A stretch of DNA of 64,000 bases from an uncultured Azospirillum sp. (GTDB taxonomy: Bacteria; Pseudomonadota; Alphaproteobacteria; RF32; CAG-239), in contig UQCS01000003.1 in the NCBI GenBank assembly GCA_900539605.1, positions 1-64,000 on the forward strand, read 5' to 3'. Positions 9,006-17,763 of this stretch are shown in pieces. Position 1 is the first letter of the stretch. The number at the start of each line of letters is the position of its first letter. The notes beneath the pieces were generated by a model. The model saw nothing but the letters and a program-made list of their open reading frames with translations, had not been told where the DNA came from and made no database searches. Both the position numbers and the translations under genes were made by a program.

Positions 9006-12000
9006 CTACCAGCTGTAGCTGAGGCCGAGACCGATGGTCGATGCTTTGTAGTCATCGCCGAAGGTATGGTTGGCCCAACCATAAGCCGACAATTGTTCGG
9101 TGAAGCCGCAACGGCCCCCGAGTTCAATCCGGCCCAACGTCTGGTCTTCCAAGGTGTTGACCCCTCTCAAACCGCTAATTTTAACGTCATCACCACCGTT
9201 GAAGGTTTGCACAACGCTCGGTTTGACATAAAGGTTGACATTGCCTTCATCCGTTATAAACGCCTTCGTCAGCTTGACGCCGGCTTCCAGTTCCAACTGG
9301 CGCAATGTGTTATACTTGGCCACTTTGCCGGCACTGTCTTTGGCATCATCATAGTCAACCTGAGTATAGAAAGCACCGATACTCGGGGTCACATACGATG
9401 TGTTATTCAGCACATAGTCATAACCCAGCTCAATGCTGCCGCCGAACTCAGCACCGTCGGTATCCGACTTAATGCCGTCTTTGGTCTTCAGGTCCGCTTT
9501 CTGGATACCGCCATAGACAGTGGCAAAGCCCCACCAGTTGTTACGATCATAACGATAGTACAAGCCTGCCAGATAACTGTCGATATCAATCTCCGAGCCG
9601 ATGGTCGAGTAATGATGCTTACCGTCACCGTTCATGTCATAGTTACCTTTGCGGTAGGACAGGAACAGGCCCAACTTGTTGTTTAAGTCATGCTGCAGGT
9701 CACCGCCAGCTTCCAGTCCCCAAACGTCGGCATCAACATTGACCAACGCTTCGTTCTCCGAAGTCCGGTAAACCGCATTTGCCCACAGGGTATTGAATGC
9801 TTTGCCGTTCCAGTAACAATCATAGAAGCCGCAACCCGGATAATAGAAACGGTTGCCCTGGATCTGGCGACTGATGTTGCCGATCATCCCCTTGGTCTGT
9901 TCCAGTGCTGCCACCGGCAGTCCCTGATAGGCTATCACTTCCGGTGCTACTTTGCGATAATCAACCGACGGCTGCGGAGGAGTCGGAACATCCGGAACAT
10001 CGGGTACGTCAGGAACATCCGGCACATCAGGAACATCAGGTTCTTCCGGTTCAACATATTTATCCGGATTGTCCTGATCGTTCATAATCAGGCCCCACTG
10101 ATTATTGTTGGATGCCAACTGGGTATATTTAACCTCGAACAGATACGGGCTCTTATAAACGCGCGAGACCACGAACGAACCTTCGTTACCGGTCGTATCG
10201 TTCTCCGACTGCGCAAACAAAATCTCGCCTTTACCGCGAATATCAACGTCAGACGAAGCATGAACAATCATCTTGGTCACACCTTCAACATTGCCGTCAA
10301 TGTTCAGCATATCCGCTTTCATGTTATCGGTATCGACATCAAGATGCAAAAAGCTGTCGGTCGCCGAATAGCCTTTCAGCTTCACGGTTTCCAGATAACC
10401 GTTGGCAATATCAAATACGGCATTGTTCAGCGACAACGAAGTCACCGCATCGGCATTATAGTTAGCCGTACCGTCAGCATATAACGAAGCGACAAACGCA
10501 CCTTTGCCGTCCCGATTTTTTGCACTTTGATCTTCGTGTTGATAAGCGCCAAACTTCAAGGTCGTATTCTCGACCTTAAGATCTTTGACATTCACAATAT
10601 CATTGTTGATTGCAATATATTGCGTCGTCGTGCCGGTAGCCGCATCAATCGTATCGTTGCCTTTGAAGACATAATTACCATTCTCCATGTTATCATTGAT
10701 TACCCAGGCACCACCGCCGGTCGTGTCAAAAGTCATTGTGATTGCAGCAGTCGGTTTCGTATAAACGGCATTATAAATTTTGCCTCGGCTGTCTTCTGTA
10801 TAGTTGCCCGACATAAAATGAGTACCGGAACCTGAAGTAAAGTTCATATTACTCATAGTATATATCGCACCACCGCTTTTTTGAGCAGAATTCCCGATAA
10901 AATCGCCGGTAACATGACCGATACTCTTATTCGCATCGTTAAAAACAGCACCGCCGTTTTCATCGCTTCGATTATTCAAGAAATTGCCGGTAATACTGCC
11001 GATTTCTTTATAATTTACGATTGCGCCACCATCTTTTTTAATACTGTGGTTATTTATAAAATTACCGGTAATATCGCCAATTGTCCCCATCCCGCCATTA
11101 TAAATGGCACCAGTATTATCGATAAAATCTCCGGTTATGGATGCGATGGTTCCTTCATTGCTGATCGCACCTCCCCAGCTTATAGAAGAATTTCCGATAA
11201 AGTTACCGGTAATATGGCCCATTTTCGCATAATGGTAATTTGTAACGGCGCCGGAAGTCGATGTAGAAACGTTAGCAATAAAATCTCCGGTAATGTTGCC
11301 AACAGTTTTCTGATTATAAATGGCACTGCCGGATGTTGCAGAGTTGGAGATAAAGTCACCGGTTACATCACCAAGAGTTCCTTCATTTTTAATTGCACCT
11401 CCATCATTTTTGGCAATATTGCCGACAAAACGACCGGCAATGCTTCCGATTGTTGCATTCATATCATTAAAAATAGCGCCGCCTCGGCCGCCACCCTCAC
11501 CTTGACCGGCAAGATTACCGACAAAGTTGCCACTGATATGGCCTATTTTTCCGTTTCTGTAATTGTAAATAGCACCGCCATGCCCTTGGTCACCTGTTCT
11601 ACTTAATCCGACGTAATTAGCAACAAAGTTACCGATGATACTGCCGGTTGTTCCTTCGTTGTAAATCGCGCCACCACCATAAGGAGCATGATTATGAACA
11701 AAGCTGCCGGAAACATTATCAATTGTATTTTTGTTTTCAATTGCACCACCTTTTGAGAATCCTCTCTTAATATTCGCAAAATCGGCGTCAACATCGCCGG
11801 TCAGTTTAGTCTGAGTGGACGTATATTTAGTTCGGTTATCATCTGCCGTATATGTATATTTTAAATATTGAGTTTCTCCATTAGGAAGTTCAATTGCAAT
11901 AACATTCTCTCCTTCTGCAGAAACTTTTTCCAGTGAAAGGTTTTCAGCTGTTGAGAGTTTGTCTTGCAACAAAACAACTTTATAATATTTGGTATTTGTC

Positions 12001-12392
12001 AGTTTGCCTTCTTCATCAAATTCGGGAACAGAGAAGTTATAATCACTCTCCGAGCCTTCCGAATAGGCAAACGCACTCGACGGTATTGCCGCCACATCAA
12101 AGCCGTATTTTACACCGTCAACTTCAAACAAGCCGTTGGCATCTTCTTTCAGTGTTCCGGCGGAAGTTCCCGCCAGTGTCGTTAACAGACCGGCATTATC
12201 GCCGCTGGGTGTAAAATAGTAGTTTTTATCGCCGATCTCAAACTTAACCGCACCTTCGGGCAGATCACCGGTTAGTTCGGTCAAAGTGTAAGTTTCGCTG
12301 ATTGAGGGGAGAACAGAGCCGGCTTCCGATTTCAAAGTATCCAACGTCGGCGTTAGTGAGGCAGCAATTGCCAAAGAAATATGCTTATTCAT
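9006..12392 (-). CDS. Autotransporter with Pmp-like GGAI/FxxN repeat passenger
   Basis: A 1128-residue type V secretion protein, expected to place its passenger on the cell surface. From about residue 216 to 507 the passenger has about 11 units built on FxxN (FVGN, FIAN, FINN) alternating with GGAI-type motifs (GGAIYN, GGAISN, GGAVFN). The motif pair is the one that defines chlamydial polymorphic membrane proteins. A second, less repetitive stretch follows (about 510-775), then a DVP tandem-repeat linker (about 781-802) and a C-terminal beta-barrel domain (about 866-1128) that ends LGLSYSW, with the expected aromatic final residue. The N-terminus (MNKHISLAIAASL) is only a weak signal peptide. 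AAGGA precedes the ATG. A terminator lies directly downstream. An adhesin is the likely role, which is inference. Confidence 0.9.
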   Translation of the reverse strand: MNKHISLAIAASLTPTLDTLKSEAGSVLPSISETYTLTELTGDLPEGAVKFEIGDKNYYFTPSGDNAGLLTTLAGTSAGTLKEDANGLFEVDGVKYGFDVAAIPSSAFAYSEGSESDYNFSVPEFDEEGKLTNTKYYKVVLLQDKLSTAENLSLEKVSAEGENVIAIELPNGETQYLKYTYTADDNRTKYTSTQTKLTGDVDADFANIKRGFSKGGAIENKNTIDNVSGSFVHNHAPYGGGAIYNEGTTGSIIGNFVANYVGLSRTGDQGHGGAIYNYRNGKIGHISGNFVGNLAGQGEGGGRGGAIFNDMNATIGSIAGRFVGNIAKNDGGAIKNEGTLGDVTGDFISNSATSGSAIYNQKTVGNITGDFIANVSTSTSGAVTNYHYAKMGHITGNFIGNSSISWGGAISNEGTIASITGDFIDNTGAIYNGGMGTIGDITGNFINNHSIKKDGGAIVNYKEIGSITGNFLNNRSDENGGAVFNDANKSIGHVTGDFIGNSAQKSGGAIYTMSNMNFTSGSGTHFMSGNYTEDSRGKIYNAVYTKPTAAITMTFDTTGGGAWVINDNMENGNYVFKGNDTIDAATGTTTQYIAINNDIVNVKDLKVENTTLKFGAYQHEDQSAKNRDGKGAFVASLYADGTANYNADAVTSLSLNNAVFDIANGYLETVKLKGYSATDSFLHLDVDTDNMKADMLNIDGNVEGVTKMIVHASSDVDIRGKGEILFAQSENDTTGNEGSFVVSRVYKSPYLFEVKYTQLASNNNQWGLIMNDQDNPDKYVEPEEPDVPDVPDVPDVPDVPDVPTPPQPSVDYRKVAPEVIAYQGLPVAALEQTKGMIGNISRQIQGNRFYYPGCGFYDCYWNGKAFNTLWANAVYRTSENEALVNVDADVWGLEAGGDLQHDLNNKLGLFLSYRKGNYDMNGDGKHHYSTIGSEIDIDSYLAGLYYRYDRNNWWGFATVYGGIQKADLKTKDGIKSDTDGAEFGGSIELGYDYVLNNTSYVTPSIGAFYTQVDYDDAKDSAGKVAKYNTLRQLELEAGVKLTKAFITDEGNVNLYVKPSVVQTFNGGDDVKISGLRGVNTLEDQTLGRIELGGRCGFTEQLSAYGWANHTFGDDYKASTIGLGLSYSW
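9985..10040 (-). repeat. 9-bp tandem repeat encoding VPD/DVP units
   Basis: Six to seven imperfect 9-base units of the type GGAACATCC/GGAACATCAGG (plus strand) encode consecutive Asp-Val-Pro triplets. They form a rigid linker between passenger and barrel. Because the unit is a multiple of three, gain or loss of units would keep the reading frame. Confidence 0.85.
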
Positions 12393-12453
12393 TCACGCAA
12401 TCCTTATCTAAATGCATTTAAACGTTCATTTTTTTGATACGCCTGAAAACCAC

Positions 12454-12483
12454 AAAAAAAACCGCCTTTATGGGCGGTTTTTT
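12454..12483 (-). terminator. Terminator hairpin, copy A (beside tRNA fragment)
   Basis: AAAAAACCGCC and GGGCGGTTTTTT form a stem with a short TTTAT-type loop. It is a near-copy of the terminator that follows the intact tRNA-Pro gene, duplicated with the tRNA 3' end. Confidence 0.75.
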
Positions 12484-12521
12484 GCTGGTCGGGACAGACG
12501 GATTCGAACCATCGGCATCTT
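12473..12521 (-). repeat. 49-bp direct repeat, copy A: tRNA-Pro 3' end fragment
   Basis: Identical over 49 bases to 12746-12794, offset by 273 bases. Positions 12486-12521 correspond to the last 36 bases of tRNA-Pro, including the CCA end, acceptor 3' strand and T arm. The rest is the terminator arm. The similarity stops in the anticodon stem, so this copy cannot fold as a tRNA. A duplicated tRNA 3' end of this kind is what site-specific integration at a tRNA gene leaves behind. Confidence 0.85.
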
Positions 12522-12745
12522 CTCTGGCTTATAAGCTCTGCCCTCCGGGCAATCGCTAACGCGCTGCGGTCACTTGTCTTGTAACTTTTGCCAACTTCGC
12601 TCCCGCTCGTTCGCAAAATAACAAGACTTCGCCTGTCGTCGAAAAAACTTCCGCCGGAAGTTTTTTCTTCCTCCAGCCCAAAGCAAGCGCAAACACTTTG
12701 CTAAATGGAAGCAAGATGCCTTAAATAACAAAAACCGCCCGTAAA
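12522..12745. other. Hairpin-rich segment between the two tRNA-Pro repeats
   Basis: About 224 bases with no credible gene. It contains GTCTTGT/ACAAGAC at 12576-12582 and 12621-12627 with nested TTTTGC/GCAAAA arms, and a perfect 11-bp stem AAAAAACTTCC/GGAAGTTTTTT at 12642-12666. It also has a 14-base piece matching the tRNA-Pro anticodon arm (12677-12690). A further 10-base piece (12711-12720) is inverted relative to the tRNA. It may be a collapsed integrated element or a structured palindromic repeat inserted in a duplicated tRNA gene. Confidence 0.6.
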
Positions 12746-12756
12746 GGCGGTTTTTT
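12730..12756 (-). terminator. Terminator of tRNA-Pro
   Basis: AAAAACCGCC and GGCGGTTTTTT pair around a short loop, three bases past the encoded CCA of the tRNA on the minus strand. Confidence 0.8.
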
Positions 12757-12794
12757 GCTGGTCGGGACAGACGGATTCGAACCATCGGCATCTT
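12746..12794 (-). repeat. 49-bp direct repeat, copy B: within intact tRNA-Pro
   Basis: The second copy of the 49-base repeat, forming the 3' end of the intact tRNA-Pro gene plus one arm of its terminator. Confidence 0.85.
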
Positions 12795-12835
12795 GCTCCC
12801 AAAGCAAGCGCTCTACCAGGCTGAGCTATGTCCCG
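12759..12835 (-). tRNA. tRNA-Pro (anticodon UGG)
   Basis: Read on the minus strand, the gene starts CGGGACA and ends TGTCCCG-ACCA, giving a perfect 7-bp acceptor stem with an encoded CCA. The D arm contains AGCTCAGCCTGGTAGAGC. The anticodon arm is CTTGC-TTTGGGA-GCAAG, placing TGG at positions 34-36. The T arm has GGTTCGAATCC. The 77-base length is normal. A terminator follows. Confidence 0.96.
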
Positions 12836-12887
12836 TTGAGGATTTCTTATAATTAGCCCGTAAAAAAATATTTTGCAACATTTTTTT

Positions 12888-13586
12888 TTAACGCTTCATC
12901 AACAATCCGTGATCGTTAAAACTATATACCAAATTTTTACTGACAATAAAATGATCAATCAAACGAATATCAACTGCCGACAATGCACCCTCAATTTTAC
13001 GCGTCACTTCAATATCCGCTCGTGACGGCGTCACATCGCCCGAGGGGTGATTATGAACCAGAATCAAGGCTGTTGCCCCTTTTAAAACCGCAGCACGCAT
13101 CACCTCTCCGGGATGAATTGCAACCGCATTGACACTCCCGCGTTGCTGTACTTCTTCGCCGATAATCCGGTTTTTGGCATTAAGAAAAATCACGCGAAAC
13201 TCTTCTCTTTCCTTATAACCCGATGCTGCACGGCAATATTCCATAATTGAATCAAAATTGGTCAAAACCGGTGCTTCGGTGGCACTTAACTTTTGCCACG
13301 ACATTCTTAAGGCAGACTCCCGGACAATCTTAAACACCAATACAGAGCTTTCTTTCAAATCTTTAAATGTCATCAGCCGGTCATCCGGTGCGAACAAAAC
13401 TTCGGCAAAACCACCAAACTCTTTAACCAGAGCTTTAGCTAACGGCTTGGTGTCTTTTCGCGGAATAGCCAGCGTCAACAACAGTTCCAGCATTTCATAA
13501 TCGGCCATATCTTGACCACCGCCGAGCCTAAAACGTTCCTTAAGGCGTTGCCGATGACCGATGTAGTCGGGAGTCTCTTCTTTCAT
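12888..13586 (-). CDS. radC: RadC family JAB/MPN-domain protein
   Basis: A 232-residue protein of the RadC/UPF0758 family. The N-terminal third is a helix-hairpin-helix-like region (about 10-75). The C-terminal JAB/MPN domain carries the metal-binding signature LVHNHPSGDVTPSRAD (about 180-195). The molecular role of the family is unsettled despite the old DNA-repair name. It lies 8 bases downstream of map in the same direction, so the two are probably cotranscribed. Confidence 0.9.
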   Translation of the reverse strand: MKEETPDYIGHRQRLKERFRLGGGQDMADYEMLELLLTLAIPRKDTKPLAKALVKEFGGFAEVLFAPDDRLMTFKDLKESSVLVFKIVRESALRMSWQKLSATEAPVLTNFDSIMEYCRAASGYKEREEFRVIFLNAKNRIIGEEVQQRGSVNAVAIHPGEVMRAAVLKGATALILVHNHPSGDVTPSRADIEVTRKIEGALSAVDIRLIDHFIVSKNLVYSFNDHGLLMKR

Positions 13587-13594
13587 TAAAGTCC

Positions 13595-14392
13595 TTATTT
13601 ATACGGAGGTTTATCCAAACCTTTCGGCGAATAAGTAAACACTTCATAACCATCTTTGGTCACGCCGAGAGAATGTTCAAACTGGGCAGAAAGCGACTTG
13701 TCCCGGGTGACCGCCGTCCAGCCGTTGGACATAATAAAACCGTCTTTTTTGCCGATATTGATCATCGGTTCAATTGTGAAGAACATTCCTTCTTCCATCA
13801 CCGGTCCGGTTCCCTTGCGGCCGCAATGCATAACGTTGGGACTGTCATGGAAAACCCTTCCCAAACCGTGTCCGCAAAACATATCCACTACCGAATAGCC
13901 GTACTTGTGGGCATATTCCTCAATCACCGCACCGATATCGCCGAAATGTGCGCCGGGACGCACCGCTTCAATCCCACGCATCATGCATTCATAAGTCACG
14001 TCACACAGGCGGGTTGCTTTCAATTTGGGCTTTCCGGCATAATACATCCGGCTGGTATCGCCGAACCAACCGTCCAGAATAACCGTCACATCAATATTCA
14101 AAATATCGCCGTCGGCAAGTTTGCGGTCATCGGGAATGCCATGGCAAATAACATGGTTGATTGAAATACAGCTTGATTTCGGATATCCGTGATAATTAAG
14201 ACAAGCCGGCACCGCACCGTGGCCCTCAATATAATTTCGGCACAAATCGTCAAGTTCTCCGGTGGTTACGCCGACGGTTACATAATCCGTGATATAATCC
14301 AAAACTTCGGCCGCCAACTTGCCGGCCCGACGCATTTTTTCAAAATCCTCAGGATTGTAAACAACAATTCCATCTTTGGTTTTTCTTGTCAA
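13595..14392 (-). CDS. map: Methionine aminopeptidase type I
   Basis: Removes the initiator Met from nascent proteins in the cytosol. The 265 residues show the pita-bread fold signatures NYHGYPKSSCISINHVICHG, the metal ligands in DILNIDVTVILDGWFGDTSRM, GHGLGRVFHD, and the EPMINIG and SAQFEHS segments near the end. The gene appears to start at a TTG (14392), supported by AGGAG eight bases upstream. The next in-frame ATG is beyond the first catalytic-domain residues. The radC gene follows closely. Confidence 0.94.
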   Translation of the reverse strand: MTRKTKDGIVVYNPEDFEKMRRAGKLAAEVLDYITDYVTVGVTTGELDDLCRNYIEGHGAVPACLNYHGYPKSSCISINHVICHGIPDDRKLADGDILNIDVTVILDGWFGDTSRMYYAGKPKLKATRLCDVTYECMMRGIEAVRPGAHFGDIGAVIEEYAHKYGYSVVDMFCGHGLGRVFHDSPNVMHCGRKGTGPVMEEGMFFTIEPMINIGKKDGFIMSNGWTAVTRDKSLSAQFEHSLGVTKDGYEVFTYSPKGLDKPPYK

Positions 14393-14423
14393 TTTAACCG
14401 CTCCTTTAATACATTTTTGCTCT

Positions 14424-14478
14424 ATTATTTACACCCCGCACAACTTTTTTGCAACAGCTTTTCTTGAATATCTACATT
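14424..14478. promoter_or_regulatory. Candidate divergent promoters sharing a TTGCAA box (map and tspO-like)
   Basis: The palindromic hexamer TTGCAA at 14449-14454 can serve as -35 in both directions. Rightward, TACATT lies 18 bases away (14473-14478) toward the TspO-like gene. Leftward, TATTTA/ATTATT (14424-14431) lies 17-19 bases away toward map. The -10 matches are moderate. Confidence 0.4.
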
Positions 14479-14518
14479 TATTGCTTATATGACAATCAAC
14501 TGTTACGGGAGGATCAAA

Positions 14519-15007
14519 ATGGCTGATTTACGCAAATTTCTCTACTGTTTTTTTATGACTCTGCTCACTCTTATTGTCGGCGCCTATTTTAACTATGAGG
14601 GCGTAAACAGCTGGTACCAAACGCTCGAAAAACCCGTATTAACGCCGCCCGATCAGGTGTTTCCGATCGCCTGGGGACTTATCTATCTGACAATGGTCTT
14701 TGCTTTTTACTTTGCCTTTAAGGCTACAACTTCGAGAGAAAGCATCAGCCGCACCAACAATTTTTTTATCAATCAGCTTTTTTTGCATATTTTGTGGAAT
14801 TTTGCTTTTTTCTATACCGGTTACATCGCTCTGGCGCTGCTTGTGCTGATCGTGTTGGATATCGTTGTTTTTCGCACCATTTACTGGTTCTTTCAAATTT
14901 CGCCGATTTCCGCCTGGCTGCTGATTCCGTACCAGGCGTGGCTGCTGTTTGCCACTTGGTTAAATGCCGGGTTTGTCTACCTCCACGGATTTGCCGTAAC
15001 TTTTTAG
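14519..15007 (+). CDS. TspO/MBR family membrane protein
   Basis: A five-helix inner-membrane protein of the TspO/tryptophan-rich sensory protein family, which binds porphyrins and sterol-like ligands. The diagnostic segment WYQTLEKPVLTPPDQVFPIAWG lies near residues 30-50, followed by hydrophobic helices, WNFAFF and LNAGF near the end. The ATG at 14519 is preferred over one at 14489 because GGAGG stands about 8 bases before it, giving 162 residues. It is transcribed away from map. The physiological ligand is unknown. Confidence 0.88.
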   Translation: MADLRKFLYCFFMTLLTLIVGAYFNYEGVNSWYQTLEKPVLTPPDQVFPIAWGLIYLTMVFAFYFAFKATTSRESISRTNNFFINQLFLHILWNFAFFYTGYIALALLVLIVLDIVVFRTIYWFFQISPISAWLLIPYQAWLLFATWLNAGFVYLHGFAVTF

Positions 15008-15107
15008 GAAAATCTGCTAAATTTCTATGGACAGTTAAACAAGATTGCATTAAAAGTTAGGGTTAGTTTTTAAGACACTTTTTAATGTAATTGGAAAGAA
15101 ATTGGTT

Positions 15108-17738
15108 ATGACGACGACTGTAAATCAGATTAGAAGCACTTTTCTCAACTATTTTGCCGACAACGGACATAAAATTGTCCCGTCATCCCCGCTTGTGCCC
15201 GACAACGATCCGACCCTGATGTTCACCAACTCGGGTATGGTACAGTTTAAAAATATCCTTGCCGGCAACGAAACTCGCAATTATACCCGCGCCGCATCCT
15301 CGCAAAAAAGCGTGCGCGCCGGCGGCAAACACAACGACCTTGACAGCGTCGGTTACGACGTCCGCCATCACACTTTCTTTGAAATGCTCGGAAATTTTTC
15401 GTTCGGAGATTATTTTAAAGAAGGTGCCATTTGTTATGCCTGGGAACTGCTCACCAAACATTTTGACATCCCGGCCCAAAAATTGGCGGTAACCATTTAC
15501 CATAATGACGAAGAAGCTTATCAGTTGTGGAAAAAAATTTCCGGCCTGTCCGACGACCGCATTATTCGCATTGCCACTAAAGATAACTTCTGGCAAATGG
15601 GCGACACCGGTCCCTGCGGTCCGTGTTCCGAAATTTTTTACGACCACGGCCCCGAAGTCTGGGGCGGCCTGCCGGGCACTCCGGAAGAAGACGGCGACCG
15701 TTTTATCGAAATTTGGAACCTGGTATTTGACCAGTTCGAAGACTTGCCCGACGGCAGTCGGATCAATCTCAAAAAACCGTCCATTGATACCGGCATGGGG
15801 TTGGAACGTATTGCAGCCATTTTGCAGGGCGTTCACTCCAACTTTGACATCGACCTGTTTCAAAATCTGATCAAATCGGTGGCCAATTTGGCCAACTCCG
15901 ATCCCGAAGGACCGCTCAAGGCCTCTCATAACGTCATTGCCGACCATCTGCGTTCGGCCGCCTTTTTGATTGCCGACGGCGTGCTGCCTTCCAACGAAGG
16001 CCGCGGTTATGTTTTGCGCCGCATCATGCGTCGCGCCATGCGTCACATCCACCTGCTGGGTGTGCGGGAACCGATGATGTACAAACTGTTACCCTCTCTG
16101 CAAAAGGAAATGGGCGAAACCTACCCCGAACTCTATCGTGCCGAAGCTTTGATCTCCGAAACCCTGAAAACAGAAGAAAGCAAATTCATCCGCACATTGG
16201 AAAAAGGTTTGCGTCTGCTGGACGACGAAACCGCCGGTTTGAAAGAAGGCGATACCCTGCCCGGCAAAACCGCGTTCAAACTCTATGACACTTACGGTTT
16301 TCCGCTTGACCTCACTCAGGACGCACTCAAGGCCAAAAATATTGCTGTCGACACCGATGGTTTTGATCAGGCAATGGAACAACAACGCAACGAAGCGCGC
16401 AAAAACTGGGCCGGCTCCGGAGATGAGGGAATTGAAAAAATCTGGTTTGAATTGTTCGACCGGCTCGGCAAAACCGAATTTCTCGGATACAGTGCCCTTA
16501 AAGCCGACGGACAGGTAACAGCATTGGTCCAAAACGGACAACCGGTTGAACAGGTTGACAACGGCGAATTTTATCTGATTGCCAACCAATCCACATTTTA
16601 CGGTGAATCCGGCGGCCAGGTCGGCGATATTGGACTGATCAAAGGCAACGGTTTTACCATTGAAGTGACTGACGCCAAAAAGAAAATCGACGGCATGATT
16701 GTTCACGGCTGCAAAATGGTTGAAGGAACCGTAAAAACCGGCGACATTGCAAGTTTTGAAGTTGATTGTAACAACCGGGCGCGGATTCGCGCCAACCACT
16801 CGGTAACCCACCTGCTCCATCGGGCTTTGCGCGACATTTTGGGAGATCATGTCACCCAAAAAGGATCTTACGTCTGCGCCGGCCGGGCACGTTTTGACAT
16901 CTCGCACCCCAAACAAATCACCGCCGAGGAACTGCGCCGTGCCGAAGACATCGTCAATGTAGCCGTTCGCAAAAACTATAAGACCGTAACCCGCATTATG
17001 ACTCCGGACGAAGCCATCAAATGCGGCGCAATGGCCCTGTTCGGCGAAAAATATGGTGAAACGGTCCGGGTGGTTAGCATGGAAAACGACCAGGAGACGT
17101 TCTCGCGCGAACTTTGCGGCGGTACCCATGTCAACTCGACCGGAGATATCGGCTATTTTAACATTGTCAGCGAAAGCGCCGTTGCGGCCGGTATCCGCCG
17201 GGTTGAATTTGTCACCGGCCACGCTGCCGAACAATATGCTCAGGATATTGAAGACAAACTGCATCATATCAGCCAGATACTGAAAACCAACCCTCATGAC
17301 CTTGAGGCTCGCATTAATTTGCTGCTGGAAGACAAGAAAAGGCTGGAAGCTCAGATTCTTAATATCAAGAAGCAATTTGTCAGCCACAAAACTGCCGATA
17401 ATCAGGACAAAATTGAAACCATCAACGGCATCAAATTTGTTGCCAAACAAATCGACAATGTTCAAGCCAAAGAATTGAAAGCGTTTGTCGATGAGATCAA
17501 AGAACAGATCAAAAGCGGCATTATTGCTCTCTTCAGCTGCAATGACGGCAAAGTTTCGGCCGTTATCGGCGTTACCGACGATCTGATTGCTCAATATTCA
17601 GCCGTCAGCCTGATCAAGGAAGTGGCACCGTTTATCGGTGCCAACGGCGGCGGCGGCCGTCCCGACATGGCTCAGACCGGCGGCGCCGAGACCAACCGTT
17701 TGAGCGAAGCAATGGACGCACTGCGCCGAATCATCTGA
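15108..17738 (+). CDS. alaS: Alanyl-tRNA synthetase
   Basis: Charges tRNA-Ala with alanine and edits mischarged serine or glycine. The 876 residues show the class II catalytic domain (FTNSGMVQFKNI, GNFSFGDYFKE, SIDTGMGLERIAA), the tRNA-recognition region, and the editing domain with its zinc ligands in HSVTHLLH and CGGTHVNSTGDIG. The C-Ala domain ends GGGGRPDMAQTGG. Motif order and length match the bacterial enzyme. The ATG at 15108 (GGAAAG upstream) is preferred to the TTG six bases earlier. TTGCAT at 15045-15050 with TTTTAA 17 bases later is a possible promoter. Confidence 0.97.
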   Translation: MTTTVNQIRSTFLNYFADNGHKIVPSSPLVPDNDPTLMFTNSGMVQFKNILAGNETRNYTRAASSQKSVRAGGKHNDLDSVGYDVRHHTFFEMLGNFSFGDYFKEGAICYAWELLTKHFDIPAQKLAVTIYHNDEEAYQLWKKISGLSDDRIIRIATKDNFWQMGDTGPCGPCSEIFYDHGPEVWGGLPGTPEEDGDRFIEIWNLVFDQFEDLPDGSRINLKKPSIDTGMGLERIAAILQGVHSNFDIDLFQNLIKSVANLANSDPEGPLKASHNVIADHLRSAAFLIADGVLPSNEGRGYVLRRIMRRAMRHIHLLGVREPMMYKLLPSLQKEMGETYPELYRAEALISETLKTEESKFIRTLEKGLRLLDDETAGLKEGDTLPGKTAFKLYDTYGFPLDLTQDALKAKNIAVDTDGFDQAMEQQRNEARKNWAGSGDEGIEKIWFELFDRLGKTEFLGYSALKADGQVTALVQNGQPVEQVDNGEFYLIANQSTFYGESGGQVGDIGLIKGNGFTIEVTDAKKKIDGMIVHGCKMVEGTVKTGDIASFEVDCNNRARIRANHSVTHLLHRALRDILGDHVTQKGSYVCAGRARFDISHPKQITAEELRRAEDIVNVAVRKNYKTVTRIMTPDEAIKCGAMALFGEKYGETVRVVSMENDQETFSRELCGGTHVNSTGDIGYFNIVSESAVAAGIRRVEFVTGHAAEQYAQDIEDKLHHISQILKTNPHDLEARINLLLEDKKRLEAQILNIKKQFVSHKTADNQDKIETINGIKFVAKQIDNVQAKELKAFVDEIKEQIKSGIIALFSCNDGKVSAVIGVTDDLIAQYSAVSLIKEVAPFIGANGGGGRPDMAQTGGAETNRLSEAMDALRRII

Positions 17739-17763
17739 CAACCTTCTGCAACGGGATAAAAGT

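Noticed and set aside
10880..11790. Regularly spaced repeats that could suggest a CRISPR array
   Set aside because: They are imperfect repeats within one open autotransporter frame (GGAI/FxxN units), without identical repeats or unique spacers.
12404..12791. Two short minus-strand open frames across the tRNA-Pro repeats
   Set aside because: They run through the tRNA gene, the tRNA fragment and terminator hairpins, and have no motif. They are translation of structural RNA and repeat DNA.
16089..17594. A 501-codon open frame on the minus strand opposite alaS
   Set aside because: It is antisense to a clear alaS gene, has no ribosome site or family motif, and its amino acid composition is that of a codon-bias shadow. 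The same applies to the antisense frame at 15183-16052.
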